Of a stretch of 7,050 nt of DNA, positions 1 to 5,796 are shown piece after piece; within the stretch, counting starts at the first letter, position 1, and each line of letters begins with the position of its first letter. The notes under the pieces are model-generated. The model was not told the origin of the DNA, did not search any database, and saw nothing but the letters and a program-made list of their open reading frames with translations. The DNA is taken from the NCBI GenBank assembly GCA_002421405.1, contig DIJY01000136.1, forward strand, positions 1-7,050. Reading direction: 5' to 3'. A program made the translations under genes and the position numbers. This DNA comes from Caryophanales bacterium UBA5632. Lineage in GTDB: Bacteria > Bacillota_I > Bacilli_A > Izemoplasmatales > Hujiaoplasmataceae.

Positions 1-72
1 TATCACCGCTTCAATTATATAAAAAACGCCTGTATTTAACAAGAAATATGATAAAATAGTATTTGGTTTGAA
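1..72. other. Left-edge leader upstream of thiI; no supportable gene
   Basis: This short AT-rich stretch holds no gene I can support. Forward frames are closed by stops at 19-21, 37-39 and 57-59, so at most a few C-terminal residues of an upstream gene could be present, and none of the three short peptides is recognisable. In many Firmicutes a cysteine desulfurase gene lies directly upstream of thiI. Whether that holds here cannot be judged from these bases. The right part contains the likely thiI promoter and ribosome site, which are listed separately. Confidence 0.5.
49..57 (+). promoter_or_regulatory. Putative extended -10 element for the thiI operon
   Basis: TG-A-TAAAAT fits an extended -10 element: a TG dinucleotide, one spacer base, then a hexamer matching TATAAT at five of six positions. 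No good -35 box is visible at 16-18 bases upstream, so the extended TG would have to compensate. The predicted start of transcription would fall around 63-66, giving a leader of only about 22-25 bases before the ATG at 88. This is a pattern call. Read-through from an upstream gene is equally possible. Confidence 0.4.
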
Positions 73-74
73 AT

Positions 75-78
75 GAGG
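75..78 (+). promoter_or_regulatory. Ribosome binding site that fixes the thiI start at 88
   Basis: GAGG lies nine bases before the ATG at 88. It overlaps the two earlier in-frame ATGs at 73 and 79, neither of which has a purine-rich site of its own. This favours 88 as the true start, which also gives the family-typical N-terminus MYERILVRYGE. Confidence 0.7.
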
Positions 79-87
79 ATGATTTTT

Positions 88-1314
88 ATGTACGAGAGAA
101 TTTTGGTTCGCTACGGTGAATTGACATTAAAAGGAAAAAACAAACATTTATTCGTTGCGAAAGTTGTCGAACTGATTAGATCAAAGCTCATAGGCCTTGA
201 TGTCACAATTGATAAACGTCATGATCGTCTTTTTATTGAACTTAATCACGAATCAGAAGTTGAAGTCATAAAACGCCTTAACCGCGTCTCGGGTCTTCAT
301 TCTTATAGCTTAATAACGAAATGCAATGTAGATATTGATGAAATTGCACTTAAAGCAATTGAAATTCTTCAATCGAAAACAAAAGATCAAGTGATTACTT
401 TCAAGGTGGAAACCAAAAGAGCTGATAAATCTTATCCACTCACGAGTCAACAACTATCTCCCAAAATCGCTTCTAAAATATTGAGAACCCTTCCTAATTT
501 AAAAGTGGATGTTCACAATCCCGAATTGACATTATACGTTGAGGTTAGGGAAGATGGAGCCTATCTCTATATTGACCAAATCAAAGGCATGGGCGGCTAT
601 CCGGTCGGCATTGGTGGAAAAGCGCTTCTAATGTTGTCGGGAGGAATTGATTCTCCAGTAGCGGGTTATCTCGCGATGAAACAAGGGATTGAAATTGAAT
701 GCGTTCATTTTGAATCCACGCCGATGACCGCCATTGAATCTGTTCAAAAGACAATTGATTTAGTAGAACGGTTATCCATATTCGCACCTCATAACAAAAT
801 CAAACTACATTTGGTTCCGTTTGAGCCTATTCATGCTAAAATCATGGCTACGATTCCTGAAAGTTATTTAGTGACGATCATGCGAAGAATGATGTACCGC
901 ATCGCGGCGGAACTATTAAAGAAAAATAAAGCCCTCGCTATCGTCAATGGTGAATCCATCGGACAAGTCGCCTCACAAACACTCGAAAGCATGGCTTGTG
1001 CAACAGAAGTAACGAACGCTTTAATTATTCGACCGTTAGCGACTTATGATAAAATGGATATCATGTCAATCGCAAGAACCATTGAAACCCTTGATATTTC
1101 CAATCGACCTTTTGAGGATTGCTGTACCATCTATCTACCCAATAATCCGACGATTCGTCCGAGTTTAAAACTAGCTTTAAGCTTTGAAAAATTATTTCCT
1201 TATTCAGAAATGATCACTCAAGCTGTCAATAAAACAATCACCATTCAAGTATCGGCATATGACCATACCGATATTCTCGGGAAAGGCTTAACTGTGGAGG
1301 AATGCTTTGAATGA
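88..1314 (+). CDS. thiI: tRNA 4-thiouridine synthase ThiI (short form without rhodanese domain)
   Basis: ThiI adenylates uridine 8 of tRNA and inserts sulfur to make 4-thiouridine, a near-UV sensor. In some bacteria it also supplies sulfur for the thiamin thiazole. The 408-residue protein begins MYERILVRYGE, as is usual for ThiI. It has an N-terminal ferredoxin-like/THUMP region (about 1-165), a GMGGYPVG linker (167-174), the PP-loop SGGIDS (184-189) that binds ATP, and the conserved ESIGQVASQTLE segment. The EDCCT motif (343-347) contains the position of the conserved catalytic cysteine of the AANH domain. The length matches Bacillus-type ThiI, and the C-terminal rhodanese domain of E. coli ThiI is absent. 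Established work on such short forms shows persulfide delivered by a dedicated cysteine desulfurase, which is not visible here. An upstream in-frame ATG at 73 is possible but overlaps the ribosome site. The TGA stop overlaps the next ATG by four bases, so the downstream acetyltransferase is probably translationally coupled. Confidence 0.96.
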   Translation: MYERILVRYGELTLKGKNKHLFVAKVVELIRSKLIGLDVTIDKRHDRLFIELNHESEVEVIKRLNRVSGLHSYSLITKCNVDIDEIALKAIEILQSKTKDQVITFKVETKRADKSYPLTSQQLSPKIASKILRTLPNLKVDVHNPELTLYVEVREDGAYLYIDQIKGMGGYPVGIGGKALLMLSGGIDSPVAGYLAMKQGIEIECVHFESTPMTAIESVQKTIDLVERLSIFAPHNKIKLHLVPFEPIHAKIMATIPESYLVTIMRRMMYRIAAELLKKNKALAIVNGESIGQVASQTLESMACATEVTNALIIRPLATYDKMDIMSIARTIETLDISNRPFEDCCTIYLPNNPTIRPSLKLALSFEKLFPYSEMITQAVNKTITIQVSAYDHTDILGKGLTVEECFE

Positions 1315-1853
1315 AAACCCTTGTGACGAAGCGATTGATTTTAAGAGATTGGCATCTCAAAGATGCCTTTGATTTATTTGAATACGCTAAGTTACCCACC
1401 GTGGGTCCGAATGCTGGATGGAACCCTCATCTATGCATTGAGGAATCACAAGTTATCATCAAACGGTTCATCGAACAAAATGATACATGGGCCGTTGAAC
1501 TCACTTCTGAAGCAAAAGTCATTGGATCCATTGGACTTCATAAGCGAACGGATTTAACCGGTAATTTTGTGACAGAACTGGGATATGTATTATCCACACC
1601 TTATGAAGGCAATGGCTATATGACGGAAGCAGTCAAGGCGGTAATTGCCTATGCTTTTGAAGAGTTAAACGTTCCTCTGATTAAGGTATATCACTTTATT
1701 GGCAATACAAAATCAGAACGCGTTATTCAAAAATGTGGTTTTATATTTGATCAAAGACTGATATATAAAACCGTTGCGAACGGTGAAAAACCATCAAAGA
1801 GTTATCACTTGGATTTCCAAGAATACATAAAATTGAAAGGAAGAGAACAATGA
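1311..1853 (+). CDS. GNAT-family N-acetyltransferase, RimJ/RimL-like
   Basis: This 180-residue protein looks like a single-domain GNAT enzyme, which transfers acetyl from acetyl-CoA to an amine. The N-terminus (TKRLILRDWHLKDAFDLF) is the usual RimJ/RimL-type opening. The acetyl-CoA pyrophosphate loop is at Y98-E-G-N-G-Y103 followed by MTEA (104-107). The late GNT-S-RVI-KCGF segment (131-144) matches the conserved N-x-x-S-x-x-V-x-x-K-x-GF motif of this subfamily. The substrate cannot be read from sequence. Relatives modify ribosomal-protein N-termini, antibiotics or small metabolites. A GGAGG at 1296-1300, inside thiI, lies ten bases before its ATG. The gene overlaps thiI and pepF by ATGA at both ends, so it is the middle gene of a tightly packed operon. 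A perfect 7-bp inverted repeat with a 3-base loop sits near the 5' end (1351-1367). Confidence 0.9.
   Translation: MKTLVTKRLILRDWHLKDAFDLFEYAKLPTVGPNAGWNPHLCIEESQVIIKRFIEQNDTWAVELTSEAKVIGSIGLHKRTDLTGNFVTELGYVLSTPYEGNGYMTEAVKAVIAYAFEELNVPLIKVYHFIGNTKSERVIQKCGFIFDQRLIYKTVANGEKPSKSYHLDFQEYIKLKGREQ
1351..1367 (+). repeat. Short perfect inverted repeat inside the acetyltransferase gene
   Basis: GGCATCT, a CAA loop, then AGATGCC form a perfect 7-bp stem about 40 bases after the acetyltransferase ATG. It is followed by TTTGATTT, which is not a continuous T-run, so it is not a convincing terminator. It encodes part of the ordinary RDWHLKDAF segment. Any effect on translation or mRNA stability is speculation. 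Confidence 0.45.
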
Positions 1854-3613
1854 GAGATACATGGAATTTAGAAAAATTGTATCAAAGTTTTGAAGATCCA
1901 ACTTTTACAAAAGATTTTAATCGTTTTTTAGAAGTCATCAAAGAGTACAATGCTTTTAGTCCAAAATTTTCAAATTACGAGTCAAAAAAACAAACTTTAA
2001 TCGATTTTTTAAAGTTGAATATCGAGTTTTCGCTTTTAACCGATAAACTCTATCATTTTGCTTCACTCAATCAAGCTACAGATTCAACGAATCAAACCGC
2101 AATCAAATATATCACGACCTTTCAAATGAGTTTTTCGGAACTCGCAGCCACGGAGACACAGTATAAAAAATGGCTGAGAGATTTTCCAGCGATTGATGAA
2201 ACAATCGATACGGATCCACTTTTAATAGAACACCGCTTTCATATTAAAGAAATCATTCAAAACGCAAAATACATGTTGGATGAAAAAACCGAAATCTTGA
2301 TTTCAAAACTTCGACAATCAGGATCTTCCTCATGGGGAAGATTACAATCACTGCTCACCTCAACGTTAGCGGTCACCTATGAAGGTAAAGAAATTACATT
2401 ATCAGAGGTTCGCAATTTAGCATATCATCATGACGCTGAAACCAGAAAAAAAGCCTATGAAGCCGAATTAGCCGCTTATAAAGCCGTTGAAAAGCCACTT
2501 GCCTTCGCTTTAAATGGCATCAAAGGCGAAGTCAATACCATCAGCGAATTTCGTGGCTATGAATCGCCGCTTGATCAAGCATTGGTGCTATCAAGAATGC
2601 AAAAATCTACCCTCGATGCCATGCTTTCAGTCATGACCGAATATTTGCCAATGTTTCGACAATATCTCAAACGTAAAGCCGAATTGCTAGGTCACAAAAA
2701 TGGATTACCATTTTATGATTTATTCGCTCCGGTAGGAAACATTACAACCACTTATTCGATTGAAGAAGCGAATGCTTATATTTTAAAGAATTTCAAAACG
2801 TTCAATCAAAGGCTTCATGCAATGGCTTTTAAAGCATTTAATGAAGGATGGGTCGACTATACACCGAAAAAAGGAAAAGTAGGCGGGGCTTTTTGTGCCA
2901 ATATCGTTTCTTTAAAAGAAAGCAGAGTCTTAACAAACTTCACAGGTGCTTTTGGTGATATTATTACTTTGGCTCACGAACTCGGCCATGCCTATCACGG
3001 CGAAGCCATCTTTAAAGAGTCGCCGCTCAATAGCGATTATACGATGCCAGTCGCTGAAACAGCTTCAACATTCTGTGAGACAATCGTCAATAAAGCTGCC
3101 TTAAAAGATGCGAAAAATGAAGAAGAGAAAATCTATTTACTAGAATCATCGATTCAAGATTATACCCAAGTTATCGTTGATATCATGAGTCGTTTCATTT
3201 TCGAAAAATCTGTATTTGAAGGTAGAAAGAAAACGGTCTTCGATGAAAATGAGTTAAAAACAATGATGATTGATGCCCAAAAACAAACGTATGGCGATGG
3301 ATTAGATGAATTATTCCTTCATCCTTATATGTGGGCCTGCAAGGGACACTATTATAGCGGTGGTTTAAGTTATTATAACTTCCCCTATGCCTTTGGTCTT
3401 TTGTTTGCGAAAGGTTTATATGCAAGATACCTCCAAGATAAACAAGCATTTGTGAATATCTATGATGATTTATTAGCCGCCACGGGTCAAACGACGGTTG
3501 AAAACGTCGCGAAATTAGCAGGTATTGATGTCACGAAGCCTGATTTCTGGAAAGATTCATTAGAAATCATAAAAGAAGACATTGATTTATTCTTGAAATT
3601 AACTGAATCCTAA
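1850..3613 (+). CDS. pepF: Oligoendopeptidase F, M3-family zinc metallopeptidase
   Basis: PepF is a usually cytoplasmic zinc endopeptidase that cuts short peptides and helps recycle peptides from uptake or protein turnover. The 587-residue length is typical. The zinc site is H376-E-L-G-H380 inside ITLAHELGHAYHG, with E403 in AETAS as the likely third ligand. E377 is the catalytic base. The C-terminal block from K498 to G516, containing GHYYSGGLSYYNFPYAFG, is the conserved His/Tyr-rich substrate-binding segment of M3B enzymes and supplies the tyrosines thought to stabilise the transition state. The N-terminal part (about 1-190) is the usual helical PepF domain. No signal peptide is present. 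AAGGA at 1837-1841 lies eight bases before the ATG, and ATGA overlaps the acetyltransferase stop. A hairpin terminator follows, so this is the last gene of the operon. Subgroup and cleavage preference are not resolved by eye. Confidence 0.95.
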   Translation: MRDTWNLEKLYQSFEDPTFTKDFNRFLEVIKEYNAFSPKFSNYESKKQTLIDFLKLNIEFSLLTDKLYHFASLNQATDSTNQTAIKYITTFQMSFSELAATETQYKKWLRDFPAIDETIDTDPLLIEHRFHIKEIIQNAKYMLDEKTEILISKLRQSGSSSWGRLQSLLTSTLAVTYEGKEITLSEVRNLAYHHDAETRKKAYEAELAAYKAVEKPLAFALNGIKGEVNTISEFRGYESPLDQALVLSRMQKSTLDAMLSVMTEYLPMFRQYLKRKAELLGHKNGLPFYDLFAPVGNITTTYSIEEANAYILKNFKTFNQRLHAMAFKAFNEGWVDYTPKKGKVGGAFCANIVSLKESRVLTNFTGAFGDIITLAHELGHAYHGEAIFKESPLNSDYTMPVAETASTFCETIVNKAALKDAKNEEEKIYLLESSIQDYTQVIVDIMSRFIFEKSVFEGRKKTVFDENELKTMMIDAQKQTYGDGLDELFLHPYMWACKGHYYSGGLSYYNFPYAFGLLFAKGLYARYLQDKQAFVNIYDDLLAATGQTTVENVAKLAGIDVTKPDFWKDSLEIIKEDIDLFLKLTES

Positions 3614-3620
3614 TCACCTC

Positions 3621-3651
3621 GCCTAGATGATTTTTCATTTAGGCTTTTTTT
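3621..3651 (+). terminator. Rho-independent terminator after pepF
   Basis: GCCTAGATGA and TCATTTAGGC form a 10-bp stem with one G-U wobble and a four-T loop. Seven T residues (3645-3651) follow directly. It starts eight bases after the pepF stop. This is a textbook intrinsic terminator that separates the thiI-GNAT-pepF operon from the downstream lipoprotein gene. Confidence 0.92.
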
Positions 3652-3680
3652 ACCAACAAAACCATCAGTGCAATTGTTTA

Positions 3681-3686
3681 TATAGT
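3681..3686 (+). promoter_or_regulatory. Possible -10 box for the beta-propeller lipoprotein gene
   Basis: TATAGT matches the -10 consensus at five of six positions. It lies between the pepF terminator and the ribosome site, where a promoter is needed if the terminator is efficient. I see no acceptable -35 hexamer at 16-18 bases and no TG extension, so the call is weak. The same hexamer occurs upstream of the next lipoprotein gene at 5736. Confidence 0.3.
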
Positions 3687-3698
3687 GTCAAAGAAAAA

Positions 3699-3705
3699 CG
3701 GAGGG
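3699..3705 (+). promoter_or_regulatory. Ribosome binding site fixing the start at 3712
   Basis: CGGAGGG ends six bases before the ATG at 3712. A GTG at 3685 could extend the frame by nine residues, but it would place the ribosome site inside the gene and spoil the lipoprotein signal peptide. The ATG is therefore preferred. Confidence 0.85.
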
Positions 3706-3711
3706 TTTTAT

Positions 3712-5607
3712 ATGAAAAAATTATTATTTTCTCTACTCACCATCATTCTAGCTGTCACTTTATTTGCTTGTCAGCAACAAACCACAAAAAAAGTGAACTT
3801 GCCAGAGATTAGTTCTGTCAATAATTTCTCAAGTTACGATGATTTAAAACAATATCTTGATCAGTTTTATGAAAAGAACAATGGCTATTATACCCTCAAA
3901 GGTGGACTCCGATTTTTCTCATCGGACATGATGTTAGATTCCGTCGCCGAAAGTGGAACGTATAATGTTACAAATACAACGACTTCGTCCAACAATTACA
4001 GTCAAACAAATACACAAGTTGAGGGTGTCGATGAATCGGACAGTGTCATTACAGATGGAGATTATATATATATTGTATCGATGGGAAGATTTGTTTTAAT
4101 TGATGCCGATACCCTTCAAATTCTATACACCTATACCGAAGAAGATTTGAGTATTGACCGGATGTATATCAGTGGAAACCGTGTTGTATTATTAGGGACA
4201 CAATATACTTACAATCCGATTGAAGATTCTGATGAAAAGGACGGGACAGATTACTATTATTACCGCTATTGGTATCAATATGGTGTTAAAGTTGTCATTT
4301 TAGATTTAGAAGATAAGGCAAACATTGAAGTCGCAAAAGAATTGTATTTTGATCAATCCTATTTGACAGAAAGTCGAATGATAGATGGACAACTTTATTT
4401 GATTATGAATAATTACTTTGTCAATTATGGCTACATGGAAGACAGTTTCATTCCACTTTATCAAGACTCAACCATCTCTAATAATGATATCGCATTACCT
4501 GCTGAAAATATCTACTATATGCCAAATGATAATTATTCTATTTCTTACCTTATGATTGCTTCACTCAATATTTTTGATGAAGAAGCAGCACAAGTCGATG
4601 CTTATATTGGTTCTTCTTATCAAATCTATATGAGTACTAATAATCTTTATTCCGTTGTTTATCGTTCCGAGTTCGATGAAGAAACTGGTTATTATATTTC
4701 TAATACTTTCGTTCTTCGTTTCGAAATTGTTGAAGGTAAATTAGTTTATCAAGCTATGGGTGCCGTTCAAGGATCGCCCTTAAACCAATTCTCAATGGAT
4801 GAATACGATGGAACCTTTAGGATTGCGACCACTGATTGGTCTTGGAATAACAGTTCACAAACGATTATCAATCAACTCTTTATCTTGGATGCAACATCGA
4901 TTGATGAAATGGAATTTATTTCTGTCTTAGGAGGACTCGGAAAACCGGGAGAAAGAATTTATTCTGTCAGATTTTCAGGGGCAACCGCTTATGTTGTTAC
5001 TTTCATCCAAACTGATCCGCTTTATAAAATCGATTTATCCAATCCGTTAGAACCAAAAGTCGTCGGAGAACTTCATGAAAATGGTGTGAGCGATTATCTC
5101 CATCAGATGAATGATGATTTATTAATTGGCGTAGGCAGACAAGCGAATGATAACGGAAACTTCACCGGCGTTAAAATCAGTTTATATGATACGACTGGTG
5201 ATAATCCCGAAAATATTGAAACTTACCTCATTGGCGGTTCATACAGTTATACGCCAGTGACTTATGATCACAAGATGTTTGTATATTATCAACCAGAGGG
5301 TGCTGATTATTGGTACGTTGCCATTCCAGTTTTCGAATATGATGTGATTGTTGGAACTTATGAATATCGATATGTACAGAATTTATATGTGTTTAAAATC
5401 ACATTTGCTGGTGATTTAGAACTCGCAGCTAAACTGCCAGTTTTCAATCAAAATCAGTATTATGAGGACTACTACTACGATTATTTACTAAGAGGTCTAT
5501 TCATCAATGATTACGTTTATTCCATCTCTTATCGTATGATTAGAAAATATGACATTTTAGATGGATTTAAACAAGTCGGGTCACTTGAATTTGTCCCAGA
5601 AATATAG
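3712..5607 (+). CDS. Secreted lipoprotein with C-terminal beta-propeller domain (Beta_propel family)
   Basis: The 631-residue product starts with a type II signal peptide: KK, then a hydrophobic run, then L17-F-A-C20. Cys20 would be lipidated and the protein held on the outer face of the membrane. Phe at -2 of the lipobox is slightly off consensus. The stretch QVEGVDESD (102-110) followed by SVITDGDYIYIV is the signature of the secreted beta-propeller family PF09826. From there to the end the protein reads as repeated short beta strands (IDADTLQIL, ISGNRVVLLG, QLYLIMNN, LFILDAT, LYVFKIT), as expected for propeller blades. Two Tyr/acidic patches stand out, D180-YYYYRYWYQYG and Q582-YYEDYYYDY. 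Members of this family have no established reaction that I know of, so a binding or scaffolding role at the surface is inference. The gene is flanked by terminators on both sides and is probably transcribed alone. Confidence 0.9.
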   Translation: MKKLLFSLLTIILAVTLFACQQQTTKKVNLPEISSVNNFSSYDDLKQYLDQFYEKNNGYYTLKGGLRFFSSDMMLDSVAESGTYNVTNTTTSSNNYSQTNTQVEGVDESDSVITDGDYIYIVSMGRFVLIDADTLQILYTYTEEDLSIDRMYISGNRVVLLGTQYTYNPIEDSDEKDGTDYYYYRYWYQYGVKVVILDLEDKANIEVAKELYFDQSYLTESRMIDGQLYLIMNNYFVNYGYMEDSFIPLYQDSTISNNDIALPAENIYYMPNDNYSISYLMIASLNIFDEEAAQVDAYIGSSYQIYMSTNNLYSVVYRSEFDEETGYYISNTFVLRFEIVEGKLVYQAMGAVQGSPLNQFSMDEYDGTFRIATTDWSWNNSSQTIINQLFILDATSIDEMEFISVLGGLGKPGERIYSVRFSGATAYVVTFIQTDPLYKIDLSNPLEPKVVGELHENGVSDYLHQMNDDLLIGVGRQANDNGNFTGVKISLYDTTGDNPENIETYLIGGSYSYTPVTYDHKMFVYYQPEGADYWYVAIPVFEYDVIVGTYEYRYVQNLYVFKITFAGDLELAAKLPVFNQNQYYEDYYYDYLLRGLFINDYVYSISYRMIRKYDILDGFKQVGSLEFVPEI

Positions 5608-5610
5608 TTT

Positions 5611-5626
5611 TTAATTATATAATTAA
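5611..5626. repeat. 16-bp all-A/T palindrome just after the beta-propeller stop
   Basis: TTAATTATATAATTAA is a perfect palindrome between the TAG stop and the GC-containing terminator hairpin. In RNA it would be a weak stem without a loop. It may be chance in AT-rich DNA or an accessory part of the terminator region. Confidence 0.35.
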
Positions 5627-5628
5627 TG

Positions 5629-5654
5629 AATCACTCTTTCGAGGGTGATTTTTT
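5629..5654 (+). terminator. Rho-independent terminator with UUCG loop
   Basis: AATCACTCT and AGGGTGATT pair over nine bases with one T-G wobble, closed by a TTCG tetraloop. A run of six T residues (5649-5654) follows, overlapping the end of the stem. It lies 21 bases after the beta-propeller stop and ends that transcript, so the next lipoprotein gene needs its own promoter. Confidence 0.9.
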
Positions 5655-5712
5655 AATAATAAACTAAACTATGAAAAATTATAACTAATGTTCATTTTCT
5701 TTGTAGAAACGC

Positions 5713-5741
5713 TTTATTTTTATAACCAAGAGTGCTATAGT
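5713..5741 (+). promoter_or_regulatory. Putative promoter of the second lipoprotein gene
   Basis: TG-C-TATAGT (5733-5741) is an extended -10 element with a hexamer matching TATAAT at five of six positions. A weak -35 candidate TTTATT lies at 5713-5718 with a 17-base spacer. It is downstream of the preceding terminator and about 55 bases before the gene's ATG. Transcription would start near 5748, exactly where a palindrome begins. Confidence 0.5.
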
Positions 5742-5747
5742 AAAAAT

Positions 5748-5761
5748 ATACTTTAAAGTAT
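5748..5761. promoter_or_regulatory. Perfect 14-bp palindrome at the predicted transcription start; possible operator
   Basis: ATACTTTAAAGTAT is a perfect palindrome that begins six bases after the -10 hexamer, so it would cover the predicted transcription start. A dimeric repressor bound here would block RNA polymerase. I do not recognise it as the site of a named regulator. It might also be a short 5' hairpin in the mRNA or chance in AT-rich DNA. Confidence 0.4.
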
Positions 5762-5781
5762 TACGAGCAAGACAATAAAAT

Positions 5782-5790
5782 AAGGGGAGG
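5782..5790 (+). promoter_or_regulatory. Strong ribosome binding site of the second lipoprotein gene
   Basis: AAGGGGAGG ends six bases before the ATG at 5797. It contains the GGAGG core and fixes the start of a gene that has no stop inside the window. Confidence 0.85.
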
Positions 5791-5796
5791 ATTTTT

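Noticed and set aside
581..787. A 68-codon minus-strand frame inside thiI
   Set aside because: It is antisense to the PP-loop region of a strongly supported gene, and nothing in it is recognisable.
1363..1557. A 64-codon frame inside the acetyltransferase gene
   Set aside because: It is a different reading frame of the GNAT coding sequence with no independent ribosome site.
3195..3449. An 84-codon minus-strand frame inside pepF
   Set aside because: It is antisense to the conserved C-terminal PepF block and reads as a shadow.
3685..3711. GTG at 3685 as an upstream start for the beta-propeller lipoprotein
   Set aside because: It would overlap the putative -10 box and swallow the ribosome site at 3699-3705. 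The ATG at 3712 gives a proper lipoprotein signal.
3627..3812. A 61-codon plus-strand frame across the pepF terminator and the lipoprotein start
   Set aside because: It begins within the terminator hairpin, and its end overlaps the lipoprotein signal peptide in another frame.
4063..4073. Short alternating TA run in the beta-propeller gene as a phase-variation tract
   Set aside because: Only about five and a half TA units are present, and they encode the conserved D-Y-I-Y-I part of the family signature. This is expected in AT-rich DNA.
5655..5747. Possible tiny ORFs in the intergenic region before the second lipoprotein gene
   Set aside because: Those seen are 5 and 22 codons long without ribosome sites, and the longer one overlaps the promoter.
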